64,000 bases of DNA. Origin: Rhynchopus euleeides. Its lineage: Eukaryota > Euglenozoa > Diplonemea > Diplonemida > Diplonemidae. A model generated the notes under the pieces. It was not told where the DNA came from. It saw only the letters and a program-made list of their open reading frames with translations, and did no database searches. How positions within the stretch are numbered: the first letter of the stretch is position 1; every line of letters starts with the position of its first letter. The position numbers and the translations under genes were made by a program. This document shows, one piece after another, positions 20,497 through 30,706 of this stretch. The stretch is taken from the NCBI GenBank assembly GCA_963210315.1, contig OY723312.1, positions 992,001-1,056,000 on the forward strand, in the 5' to 3' direction.

Positions 20497-21196
20497 ACAC
20501 TGTCTGGACGGGAAGCTCCCCGCAGTGAGTGGTCGGGGGCCGTGGCCACGACCTCGGGGTGATGTCCAGCCGAGCAGAACGTGGCGCCCGGAGTACCGAG
20601 TGTTTGCTCCACTCAGAGGGGGTTCGATGCAGGACCCCTTCCCAGTCATGATCTCCTCAGTGCCTCCATCGATCCCCTCCGTCAGGGATCTTGCTGTGTG
20701 TAACATTAGCACAAGACCTAAACCCGCATCGCGTACCCATCCTTCGAAACCGTGCGATGTGCAATGTTGTGTTCATGTAGCTAGCTCGGAGAGTGTCTTA
20801 GCGAGCCCGCAAGGCTAGCTATATTTGCACCGTCCAACCAAATCTTGCTCAGCTTCGACTTGGCGCCGAGAGAGTTACGAGCGCTGCCCATAGAATCAGG
20901 TGTGCCGGGCGTGTGTGTCTTTATCAACACACGCAGACTCCTGCATACAGTAGACGGCCTACAGGCGAGGCGGAGTGTGACCTACTGTTGGGGGTGGTGA
21001 ACTGGTCTGCGACGTCATCCTGCTGGTGTGCGACGTCTCCACCTCCTGCGGCACAGGGGGCCTTGTGATCTGGAGCGCTGGGGCAGCGCGGTGCAATGTC
21101 GGAGTGCGGACGGGCCAAGTCCCCCTGCTCCTGTGCATGCAGCGCAGATTTCTTGTTGCTGCGGTCCAGACAGCGGGCCGAGACCGGATGTGATGT

Positions 21197-21345
21197 CGGC
21201 CCACCCTCGGGACATCACTGCCTGGCTCGGCCCACCCTCTGGACAGGACTGCGTGGCTCGGCCCATTCTCGGGACAGCACTGCCTAGCTCGGCCCACCCT
21301 CGGGACAGCACTGTCTGGCTCGGCCCGTTCTCGGGACAGCACTGT
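21197..21345. repeat. 31-bp minisatellite C, short block (unit 3)
   Basis: As in unit 1, with the same breakpoint. Confidence 0.95.
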
Positions 21346-21427
21346 CAACTTACTTTCTCCCACGGACTGCGCAAAGCCTTTCTCTTTTTACACTTCAGAG
21401 AAGCAGTCCGTGGGAGAAGCTCTTAAA

Positions 21428-22411
21428 ATGGAAGCGGTTACACAGATGCTCGACAGGCTCCACCAGCGCGGAGTGACCGAGATTGTGTACGAGGTCAGAG
21501 CATCCCCACAGGATGGCGACGAAATTGGGGGAGAGTACTCTCGCCACGCGGGGGTGCTGCGAAAAAATGAGGACAACACGTACACCATCCTCTACACCCT
21601 GCCGTTAGAGGAACTCGATGAAGTCGAGCCCACGGGGTTGCAAGAATGCACCATCCCCGTGGTGGGGTTTGACTACGCCAACCTCAGATCGGTGCATGAA
21701 TACGCGAGGAAGCAGACCAAGGCACAACTCGACCTCATGAGAGAGTCGGTACTAGACCTCGCCAAGGCGGTCCGCGAAGGCGCCAAGCAGGCGGGGACTG
21801 GGGGGAAAGCGGGAGGTGAGGCCGGGGCGGCACAGGCGCAACCGGAGGGGAGCAGCCCCCCTACCCAGGACCCCCCCAAGCTCCCGACAATCGGGAACCT
21901 GCAGTCGGCCCTCAGCCTGCCCAACATGAGGCCGGCTTGCGTCTCCCAGTGGCAGGGGTTTTTGAAGGCAGGAGGGGTGGCAGCGGCGCGGGAGATGATC
22001 CGAGACCTGAGGCTGCAGTTCGGGACATCGAACAAGGTGACCCACCTGAGCACGTGGGTCGCCCTCGCGCAGGAGGCTGCTGAGCGGGGGTTCTGGTCCA
22101 CCACCGTGACCCAGATGGGGAACCAGCTGCTGCACGAGCTGGTGGTGAATGAGGCGTGGAAACAACACAGGATCCCCCGGGCGCAGGTGGAGGCGGAGAT
22201 GCGGACGGCCGACACGGAAGCATCCGCTGCTGACCGGGCCATCGCCAAGCTGGCGGGGCGTGCACGCACGACGAAGGGGGGAAAGGGGGGCAACGGTGGC
22301 CCTCCCCAGTCTTTTCCCCCCCCGAATCGGTATTCCCCCTACCCCCACCACACATTTCAGGGAAAGGGGGGAAAGGGGGGGAAACCCCGGGGCAACACCA
22401 ACTGGAATTAA
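21428..22411 (+). CDS. Gag-like protein of YR element 1 (unit 3)
   Basis: 327 residues, identical to the unit 1 protein. Confidence 0.75.
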   Translation: MEAVTQMLDRLHQRGVTEIVYEVRASPQDGDEIGGEYSRHAGVLRKNEDNTYTILYTLPLEELDEVEPTGLQECTIPVVGFDYANLRSVHEYARKQTKAQLDLMRESVLDLAKAVREGAKQAGTGGKAGGEAGAAQAQPEGSSPPTQDPPKLPTIGNLQSALSLPNMRPACVSQWQGFLKAGGVAAAREMIRDLRLQFGTSNKVTHLSTWVALAQEAAERGFWSTTVTQMGNQLLHELVVNEAWKQHRIPRAQVEAEMRTADTEASAADRAIAKLAGRARTTKGGKGGNGGPPQSFPPPNRYSPYPHHTFQGKGGKGGKPRGNTNWN

Positions 22412-22434
22412 CACCGGCACTCGGCCAGGACATC

Positions 22435-23499
22435 ATGCAGGCACTCGGCCAAATCACGGCACTCTGCCAAAAACTGGGACAGGAAAGGCCCCCCCAACCC
22501 CCTACCCCCCCTCCCGCCCCCCAGAACATCGTCCAGAACACTCTGTCGGAGGTGTACACGCAAGCTGCGCCGGCAAGGACCCGGGCCAGGGACGACCACA
22601 CTCTGTGGGAAGCAAAGGAACGGCTGGAAGAAGTCATGAAAGAGAGCCTGGCGGAACGCACAATCTCCACCAGGGGTGGGCTATGGAAAAGACTGGAAAG
22701 TTGGTGTGTGACAGCAGACCTCTCCCTACCCCCCTCGGAAGATGCAGCAGTTCTGTTTCTGGCGGGAATGACCCACTTGACAACAAGCACAGTCAAAAAT
22801 TATGCATCGGCAATAAACGCAGTCGGTCTGCAGCAGGGGAATTGGTCCCCGCTCCCCCTTCAGGGCTATGCCAACGCACTGGCTCGTGCGACCCCCTTTT
22901 CCCCCCCGAAGCAAGCTGTCCCCGCAAAAAAGGCCGAAGTGACCCAGGCGGTGTTTGTTCTGTTCACAAGGGGGCACGAGGTGGAGGCGAACCTGTTGTT
23001 GTTTCTGTGGAAGACAGCCTGCCGCTACCGCGATGCGGCAGATCTCACGGTAAAGGATGTGAAACCCACAGCATGTGGAACACGACTCGTGGTGGATTTT
23101 TACAGGTCAAAGGCAATCAAGACGACCCCATTTGTGGATCGCAGGTTCGCAGTTGCAGCGGGGGCGGGTTTGGAGCGTCTGATTGCGTTCGTGGTGGAGA
23201 AAAGACAGACATGCCCCTTGGAATCCCTTCTGTTCGGTGTCCCCCACTCCCAATTTCTGCGCCTTCTCCGCCAATGCCCCAACTGCCAAGAGTGGACGCT
23301 TCATTCACCCCGACGGGGGGCCCTGCAATTTCTAGCCACACTGGCAGCCAACGGTATCCTCCCCCCCCAGGACATCCCCAGGATTGCCAGGCACAAAACC
23401 GCGAACCCCATTCTTCCCCCCACCACCATGAGATACCTCGCGAACGTGAACGAGGAGGTGGCCCTGGCCCTCTCCCCAGAGTGTTGTGCCCGTCTTTAA
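22435..23499 (+). CDS. Tyrosine recombinase of YR element 1 (unit 3)
   Basis: 354 residues, identical to the unit 1 protein, upstream of the gap. Confidence 0.88.
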   Translation: MQALGQITALCQKLGQERPPQPPTPPPAPQNIVQNTLSEVYTQAAPARTRARDDHTLWEAKERLEEVMKESLAERTISTRGGLWKRLESWCVTADLSLPPSEDAAVLFLAGMTHLTTSTVKNYASAINAVGLQQGNWSPLPLQGYANALARATPFSPPKQAVPAKKAEVTQAVFVLFTRGHEVEANLLLFLWKTACRYRDAADLTVKDVKPTACGTRLVVDFYRSKAIKTTPFVDRRFAVAAGAGLERLIAFVVEKRQTCPLESLLFGVPHSQFLRLLRQCPNCQEWTLHSPRRGALQFLATLAANGILPPQDIPRIARHKTANPILPPTTMRYLANVNEEVALALSPECCARL

Positions 23500-23540
23500 C
23501 GGAACTTGGTGCCCCCCCCGAGCATAGTAGCCACTCCGGC

Positions 23541-23992
23541 ATGGGAAAACGGGTGTCCAGGGGTTCCCTTCCAACCCAAGAACAACTAAAAGCCCCGTTG
23601 CATTGCAAAAAAGTCCCTATTATTTCTATTCCTGAGGTACTTCGGATGGCCAAGGGGCCAGTGCGTGAAAGGATCAGCACACTGCTGGACATGACAGCCA
23701 ACCCCCAGGCCATGGCGCGGGAGGTCTCAGAGCAGAGCTGGACCCCGGCAACTGTGAAACCCAAGAGCCAGGCCTTTTCTTCTCGTTTTTCGGTGCAGCT
23801 GGAAGAGGCAGGGCTGGTGCGGAGAGCCCCGGACTTTGATTTTGGCAAGAGAAACCCTGTTCTGGCTATTTCCCCTTTCGTTGTCTTCGAAGAAAAGCAG
23901 GGGTATGGCCCACACGGGGGCCGACTGAGGCCCATCATGTGGACCAAAGACCACAACTCCCTCGCGGCAGCTTATGGATACCGCTGCCAAGT
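23541..23992 (+). CDS. RT/RNase H of YR element 1, 5' part cut by the gap
   Basis: The first 150 residues of the 547-residue protein, stopping at the N run before RT motif A. The sequence reappears in full after the gap. Confidence 0.8.
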
Positions 23993-24192
23993 NNNNNNNN
24001 NNNNNNNNNNNNNNNNNNNNNNNNNNNNNNNNNNNNNNNNNNNNNNNNNNNNNNNNNNNNNNNNNNNNNNNNNNNNNNNNNNNNNNNNNNNNNNNNNNNN
24101 NNNNNNNNNNNNNNNNNNNNNNNNNNNNNNNNNNNNNNNNNNNNNNNNNNNNNNNNNNNNNNNNNNNNNNNNNNNNNNNNNNNNNNNNNNNN
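23993..24192. other. Assembly gap (200 N)
   Basis: A run of 200 N, a conventional size for a gap of unknown length. 23175-23992 before it and 24193-25010 after it are the same 818 bp, so the flanking contigs overlap. Confidence 0.98.
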
Positions 24193-24517
24193 GCGTCTGA
24201 TTGCGTTCGTGGTGGAGAAAAGACAGACATGCCCCTTGGAATCCCTTCTGTTCGGTGTCCCCCACTCCCAATTTCTGCGCCTTCTCCGCCAATGCCCCAA
24301 CTGCCAAGAGTGGACGCTTCATTCACCCCGACGGGGGGCCCTGCAATTTCTAGCCACACTGGCAGCCAACGGTATCCTCCCCCCCCAGGACATCCCCAGG
24401 ATTGCCAGGCACAAAACCGCGAACCCCATTCTTCCCCCCACCACCATGAGATACCTCGCGAACGTGAACGAGGAGGTGGCCCTGGCCCTCTCCCCAGAGT
24501 GTTGTGCCCGTCTTTAA
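24193..24517 (+). CDS. Tyrosine recombinase of YR element 1, 3' fragment after the gap
   Basis: The C-terminal 107 codons (from residue 248) with His290, Arg293, His320 and Tyr334. It duplicates the end of 22435-23499 and is probably an overlap artefact, not a second gene. Confidence 0.75.
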
Positions 24518-24558
24518 CGGAACTTGGTGCCCCCCCCGAGCATAGTAGCCACTCCGGC

Positions 24559-26202
24559 ATGGGAAAACGGGTGTCCAGGGGTTCCCTTCCAACCCAAGAA
24601 CAACTAAAAGCCCCGTTGCATTGCAAAAAAGTCCCTATTATTTCTATTCCTGAGGTACTTCGGATGGCCAAGGGGCCAGTGCGTGAAAGGATCAGCACAC
24701 TGCTGGACATGACAGCCAACCCCCAGGCCATGGCGCGGGAGGTCTCAGAGCAGAGCTGGACCCCGGCAACTGTGAAACCCAAGAGCCAGGCCTTTTCTTC
24801 TCGTTTTTCGGTGCAGCTGGAAGAGGCAGGGCTGGTGCGGAGAGCCCCGGACTTTGATTTTGGCAAGAGAAACCCTGTTCTGGCTATTTCCCCTTTCGTT
24901 GTCTTCGAAGAAAAGCAGGGGTATGGCCCACACGGGGGCCGACTGAGGCCCATCATGTGGACCAAAGACCACAACTCCCTCGCGGCAGCTTATGGATACC
25001 GCTGCCAAGTTGTTTTCCCCACCTCCCCAACAGTGTTGTCCAGGGTGGAATGCGAGTGCGCCTCCCAAAGAGACCTAGCGGCTTCCTTTTTTCAGATCCC
25101 CATTCCCGAAGAGTCTCAGAAATACTTCACATACCGTGATGACAAGGGGGAGGCATACTGCCTGACCCGTTTGCCAATGGGGGCGTCGTGGTCCCCAGAG
25201 TTGATGCACCTGATCATGTATGCACTTTCCCACTGCTATCTCTCAACCCCCCCCACGGCGGTATTCTCTCCCTCCCCATCCACATCCACTCCGGAACTGT
25301 GCGTTGACGTGTATGTCGACAACGTGCGGTACGCGGGCACCTGGGAGCGTGTTCGGGAGGCAACGGCGGCGTTTGACGTGGCAGCGAGACGCGCCGGCGC
25401 GACGATATCTGAGGCGAGCGACGGTGACACGGAGTACGTCTTCCTCGGGTTCGGCTTCCACTGCCGTCGAGAGGTGGGCGTTGGGCCCAAGGTGGCGAGG
25501 AAGCTGAGGGCGGCGCGGGCGGACCTGATGGCTCAGGGCGAGACGAAGCCGAGGGTTAGGCGGTGCGACTTGGAATCCTTGGGTGGTCGTCTGGTGTGGG
25601 CCTCGCCCCTGGTGGTGCAGCCTCTGGGCAGGTTTATCGACGCCATCATCGCCCTGCGCCGCAACAGCAACGCATTGAACCGTGGTGCACACCCGGACGA
25701 AGAAGTACAGCTCTCCGCGCAAACGACTGAGGCGGCGGTGCGTTGGATCGACGCTGCGCTCCAACCGAGGATGTACAAGGAGTTCACCGAGATGAGCCGA
25801 GGCCGGGGGGTAGAGATCTGGTCGGATGCTTCGGTGACGGGGTGCGGTGTTGTGGTGTCAGCAGGCGGCGCTCTTCGATCGTTTGGGCGACGCTGGACCT
25901 GGGAAGAGGCTGACGAACTGCCGGAGGAGCAGCGGTCGACGCGGATCGCGGTGCTTGAGGCACGTGCTGTGGTCTACGGCATGGAGGAGTGTGTCGGGGA
26001 GAACGCCTGGGGTGCCAACGTGAAGTGGTACCTTGACAACACCGCGGTGATCGGGGCGCTGCAGCGCGGGTATTCTCCGGCTCGGGCACTGAACAGAGAG
26101 GTGATGCGGATCCTGGGGCTGACGTCATCATATTTCACAGCGGTGCAATGGGCCTACATCAAATCACGGGATAACCCCGCAGACAAGCCGAGCCGGAGGT
26201 AG
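24559..26202 (+). CDS. Reverse transcriptase/RNase H of YR element 1 (unit 3, complete)
   Basis: 547 residues, identical to the unit 1 protein. The open frame runs back through the N gap but the ATG at 24559 matches the start used in the other units. Confidence 0.9.
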   Translation: MGKRVSRGSLPTQEQLKAPLHCKKVPIISIPEVLRMAKGPVRERISTLLDMTANPQAMAREVSEQSWTPATVKPKSQAFSSRFSVQLEEAGLVRRAPDFDFGKRNPVLAISPFVVFEEKQGYGPHGGRLRPIMWTKDHNSLAAAYGYRCQVVFPTSPTVLSRVECECASQRDLAASFFQIPIPEESQKYFTYRDDKGEAYCLTRLPMGASWSPELMHLIMYALSHCYLSTPPTAVFSPSPSTSTPELCVDVYVDNVRYAGTWERVREATAAFDVAARRAGATISEASDGDTEYVFLGFGFHCRREVGVGPKVARKLRAARADLMAQGETKPRVRRCDLESLGGRLVWASPLVVQPLGRFIDAIIALRRNSNALNRGAHPDEEVQLSAQTTEAAVRWIDAALQPRMYKEFTEMSRGRGVEIWSDASVTGCGVVVSAGGALRSFGRRWTWEEADELPEEQRSTRIAVLEARAVVYGMEECVGENAWGANVKWYLDNTAVIGALQRGYSPARALNREVMRILGLTSSYFTAVQWAYIKSRDNPADKPSRR

Positions 26203-26217
26203 CGCAGGGGTAGCGAA

Positions 26218-26964
26218 GGGGTGTCGTTCGGCGCTGATCGCGCGGCTCTTCCGCTGCGTCCTGCGGCGACCTGCGTCTTTGGTGACTTCAGCCGCGCGCT
26301 CAGCGTACCCCTGCGCTACGAACAGTAATGGTAACAGAAGATCGTGCTGCCCACTCCCCACTCCCCTCTCCACCACACTTGTAGGAAGGCTAAGTGCCAA
26401 GAGGGCAAGGCTTGCCCGGAATGTGTTGCTGCGTACACTTAGCCTCCCTCACACAGGAACCGATGGGGAACTCTGGCCACAGTGGGCCTGCTCACTAGTC
26501 GGAGTTCCCAAGGTTCCTGCCCCCCTCTCCCCTCGGTTCCATGCCATCTCTCCCCTTCTCTATTCGGTCACAGGAATGTTGGCTTGCAGTCCGTATAATT
26601 CTTGGGTTTTACACACAACCCCCCACACCTCAGGTAACGACAAGCTCCAACTTACTTTCTCCCACGGACTGCGCAAAGCCTTTCTCTTTTTCCCTTCCCT
26701 CCCACCCGGGGTGTCGTTCGGCGCTGATCGCGCGGCTCTTCCGCTGCGTCCTGCGGCGACCTGCGTCTTTGGTGACTTCAGCCGCGCGCTCAGCGTACCC
26801 CTGCGCTACGAACAGTAATGGTAACAGAAGATCGTGCTGCCCACTCCCCACTCCCCTCTCCACCACACTTGTAGGAAGGCTAAGTGCCAAGAGGGCAAGG
26901 CTTGCCCGGAATGTGTTGCTGCGTACACTTAGCCTCCCTCACACAGGAACCGATGGGGAACTCT
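26218..26964 (+). repeat. Split direct repeats B1-A2-B2 (unit 3)
   Basis: B1 26218-26474, A2 26474-26691, B2 26708-26964. Confidence 0.88.
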
Positions 26965-27012
26965 GATCCGGAAGTGCATTGCGGGCATGGCGGGTATGAG
27001 GCAGGACATCGT

Positions 27013-27662
27013 CAGTGTCTGGACAGCACTCCTGGGCTCGGCCCAGGGACTGGACATCACTCCCTGGCTCGGCCCAGTGTCTGGACAGCACTCCTGGGCT
27101 CGGCCCAGGGACTGGACATCACTCCCTGGCTCGGCCCAGTGTCTGGACAGCACTCCTGGGCTCGGCCCAGGGTCTGGACACCACTCCTGGGCTCGGCCCA
27201 GTGTCTGGACACCACTCCCTGGCTCGGCCCAGGGACTGGACAGCACTCCTGAGCTCGGCCCAGTGTCTGGACAGCACTCCTGGGCTCGGCCCAGGGTCTG
27301 GACACCACTCCCTGGCTCGGCCCAGGGTCTGGACATCACTCCCTGGCTCGGCCCAGGGTCTGGACATCACTCCTGGGCTCGGCCCAGGGTCTGGACAGCA
27401 CTCCTGGGCTCGGCCCAGGGACTGGACAGCACTCCTGAGCTCGGCCCAGTGCCTGGACAGCACTCCTGGGCTCGGCCCAGGGACTGGACAGCACTCCTGA
27501 GCTCGGCCCAGTGCCTGGACAGCACTCCTGGGCTCGGCCCAGGGTCTGGACACCACTCCCTGGCTCGGCCCAGGGTCTGGACATCACTCCTGGGCTCGGC
27601 CCAGTGTCTGGACACGACTCGTCGGCTCGGCCCAGTGGGTCGAGCCCAGGAGTGATGTCCAG
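27013..27662. repeat. 31-bp minisatellite B (unit 4)
   Basis: As in unit 1. Confidence 0.95.
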
Positions 27663-28362
27663 ACACTGTCTGGACGGGAAGCTCCCCGCAGTGAGTGGTC
27701 GGGGGCCGTGGCCACGACCTCGGGGTGATGTCCAGCCGAGCAGAACGTGGCGCCCGGAGTACCGAGTGTTTGCTCCACTCAGAGGGGGTTCGATGCAGGA
27801 CCCCTTCCCAGTCATGATCTCCTCAGTGCCTCCATCGATCCCCTCCGTCAGGGATCTTGCTGTGTGTAACATTAGCACAAGACCTAAACCCGCATCGCGT
27901 ACCCATCCTTCGAAACCGTGCGATGTGCAATGTTGTGTTCATGTAGCTAGCTCGGAGAGTGTCTTAGCGAGCCCGCAAGGCTAGCTATATTTGCACCGTC
28001 CAACCAAATCTTGCTCAGCTTCGACTTGGCGCCGAGAGAGTTACGAGCGCTGCCCATAGAATCAGGTGTGCCGGGCGTGTGTGTCTTTATCAACACACGC
28101 AGACTCCTGCATACAGTAGACGGCCTACAGGCGAGGCGGAGTGTGACCTACTGTTGGGGGTGGTGAACTGGTCTGCGACGTCATCCTGCTGGTGTGCGAC
28201 GTCTCCACCTCCTGCGGCACAGGGGGCCTTGTGATCTGGAGCGCTGGGGCAGCGCGGTGCAATGTCGGAGTGCGGACGGGCCAAGTCCCCCTGCTCCTGT
28301 GCATGCAGCGCAGATTTCTTGTTGCTGCGGTCCAGACAGCGGGCCGAGACCGGATGTGATGT

Positions 28363-28511
28363 CGGCCCACCCTCGGGACATCACTGCCTGGCTCGGCCCA
28401 CCCTCTGGACAGGACTGCGTGGCTCGGCCCATTCTCGGGACAGCACTGCCTAGCTCGGCCCACCCTCGGGACAGCACTGTCTGGCTCGGCCCGTTCTCGG
28501 GACAGCACTGT
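28363..28511. repeat. 31-bp minisatellite C, short block (unit 4)
   Basis: As in unit 1, with the same breakpoint. Confidence 0.95.
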
Positions 28512-28593
28512 CAACTTACTTTCTCCCACGGACTGCGCAAAGCCTTTCTCTTTTTACACTTCAGAGAAGCAGTCCGTGGGAGAAGCTCTTAAA

Positions 28594-29577
28594 ATGGAAG
28601 CGGTTACACAGATGCTCGACAGGCTCCACCAGCGCGGAGTGACCGAGATTGTGTACGAGGTCAGAGCATCCCCACAGGATGGCGACGAAATTGGGGGAGA
28701 GTACTCTCGCCACGCGGGGGTGCTGCGAAAAAATGAGGACAACACGTACACCATCCTCTACACCCTGCCGTTAGAGGAACTCGATGAAGTCGAGCCCACG
28801 GGGTTGCAAGAATGCACCATCCCCGTGGTGGGGTTTGACTACGCCAACCTCAGATCGGTGCATGAATACGCGAGGAAGCAGACCAAGGCACAACTCGACC
28901 TCATGAGAGAGTCGGTACTAGACCTCGCCAAGGCGGTCCGCGAAGGCGCCAAGCAGGCGGGGACTGGGGGGAAAGCGGGAGGTGAGGCCGGGGCGGCACA
29001 GGCGCAACCGGAGGGGAGCAGCCCCCCTACCCAGGACCCCCCCAAGCTCCCGACAATCGGGAACCTGCAGTCGGCCCTCAGCCTGCCCAACATGAGGCCG
29101 GCTTGCGTCTCCCAGTGGCAGGGGTTTTTGAAGGCAGGAGGGGTGGCAGCGGCGCGGGAGATGATCCGAGACCTGAGGCTGCAGTTCGGGACATCGAACA
29201 AGGTGACCCACCTGAGCACGTGGGTCGCCCTCGCGCAGGAGGCTGCTGAGCGGGGGTTCTGGTCCACCACCGTGACCCAGATGGGGAACCAGCTGCTGCA
29301 CGAGCTGGTGGTGAATGAGGCGTGGAAACAACACAGGATCCCCCGGGCGCAGGTGGAGGCGGAGATGCGGACGGCCGACACGGAAGCATCCGCTGCTGAC
29401 CGGGCCATCGCCAAGCTGGCGGGGCGTGCACGCACGACGAAGGGGGGAAAGGGGGGCAACGGTGGCCCTCCCCAGTCTTTTCCCCCCCCGAATCGGTATT
29501 CCCCCTACCCCCACCACACATTTCAGGGAAAGGGGGGAAAGGGGGGGAAACCCCGGGGCAACACCAACTGGAATTAA
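28594..29577 (+). CDS. Gag-like protein of YR element 1 (unit 4)
   Basis: 327 residues, identical to the unit 1 protein. Confidence 0.75.
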   Translation: MEAVTQMLDRLHQRGVTEIVYEVRASPQDGDEIGGEYSRHAGVLRKNEDNTYTILYTLPLEELDEVEPTGLQECTIPVVGFDYANLRSVHEYARKQTKAQLDLMRESVLDLAKAVREGAKQAGTGGKAGGEAGAAQAQPEGSSPPTQDPPKLPTIGNLQSALSLPNMRPACVSQWQGFLKAGGVAAAREMIRDLRLQFGTSNKVTHLSTWVALAQEAAERGFWSTTVTQMGNQLLHELVVNEAWKQHRIPRAQVEAEMRTADTEASAADRAIAKLAGRARTTKGGKGGNGGPPQSFPPPNRYSPYPHHTFQGKGGKGGKPRGNTNWN

Positions 29578-29600
29578 CACCGGCACTCGGCCAGGACATC

Positions 29601-30665
29601 ATGCAGGCACTCGGCCAAATCACGGCACTCTGCCAAAAACTGGGACAGGAAAGGCCCCCCCAACCCCCTACCCCCCCTCCCGCCCCCCAGAACATCGTCC
29701 AGAACACTCTGTCGGAGGTGTACACGCAAGCTGCGCCGGCAAGGACCCGGGCCAGGGACGACCACACTCTGTGGGAAGCAAAGGAACGGCTGGAAGAAGT
29801 CATGAAAGAGAGCCTGGCGGAACGCACAATCTCCACCAGGGGTGGGCTATGGAAAAGACTGGAAAGTTGGTGTGTGACAGCAGACCTCTCCCTACCCCCC
29901 TCGGAAGATGCAGCAGTTCTGTTTCTGGCGGGAATGACCCACTTGACAACAAGCACAGTCAAAAATTATGCATCGGCAATAAACGCAGTCGGTCTGCAGC
30001 AGGGGAATTGGTCCCCGCTCCCCCTTCAGGGCTATGCCAACGCACTGGCTCGTGCGACCCCCTTTTCCCCCCCGAAGCAAGCTGTCCCCGCAAAAAAGGC
30101 CGAAGTGACCCAGGCGGTGTTTGTTCTGTTCACAAGGGGGCACGAGGTGGAGGCGAACCTGTTGTTGTTTCTGTGGAAGACAGCCTGCCGCTACCGCGAT
30201 GCGGCAGATCTCACGGTAAAGGATGTGAAACCCACAGCATGTGGAACACGACTCGTGGTGGATTTTTACAGGTCAAAGGCAATCAAGACGACCCCATTTG
30301 TGGATCGCAGGTTCGCAGTTGCAGCGGGGGCGGGTTTGGAGCGTCTGATTGCGTTCGTGGTGGAGAAAAGACAGACATGCCCCTTGGAATCCCTTCTGTT
30401 CGGTGTCCCCCACTCCCAATTTCTGCGCCTTCTCCGCCAATGCCCCAACTGCCAAGAGTGGACGCTTCATTCACCCCGACGGGGGGCCCTGCAATTTCTA
30501 GCCACACTGGCAGCCAACGGTATCCTCCCCCCCCAGGACATCCCCAGGATTGCCAGGCACAAAACCGCGAACCCCATTCTTCCCCCCACCACCATGAGAT
30601 ACCTCGCGAACGTGAACGAGGAGGTGGCCCTGGCCCTCTCCCCAGAGTGTTGTGCCCGTCTTTAA
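29601..30665 (+). CDS. Tyrosine recombinase of YR element 1 (unit 4)
   Basis: 354 residues, identical to the unit 1 protein. Confidence 0.88.
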   Translation: MQALGQITALCQKLGQERPPQPPTPPPAPQNIVQNTLSEVYTQAAPARTRARDDHTLWEAKERLEEVMKESLAERTISTRGGLWKRLESWCVTADLSLPPSEDAAVLFLAGMTHLTTSTVKNYASAINAVGLQQGNWSPLPLQGYANALARATPFSPPKQAVPAKKAEVTQAVFVLFTRGHEVEANLLLFLWKTACRYRDAADLTVKDVKPTACGTRLVVDFYRSKAIKTTPFVDRRFAVAAGAGLERLIAFVVEKRQTCPLESLLFGVPHSQFLRLLRQCPNCQEWTLHSPRRGALQFLATLAANGILPPQDIPRIARHKTANPILPPTTMRYLANVNEEVALALSPECCARL

Positions 30666-30706
30666 CGGAACTTGGTGCCCCCCCCGAGCATAGTAGCCAC
30701 TCCGGC

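Larger units (their letters stand above)
19799..26964 (+). repeat. Tandem array unit 3, interrupted by an assembly gap
   Basis: 7166 bp, which is 6148 plus 1018. The excess is 200 N plus an 818-bp stretch present on both sides of the gap. The unit is probably an ordinary 6148-bp unit whose two contig ends overlap, or the gap hides one or more whole units. The spacer lies at 20497-21196. Confidence 0.9.
21346..26964 (+). mobile_element. YR retrotransposon, element 1 (unit 3, gapped)
   Basis: Left part through the middle of the RT gene, then N gap, then sequence resuming in the recombinase gene and running to B2. Shortened A1 at 21346-21389. Confidence 0.85.
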
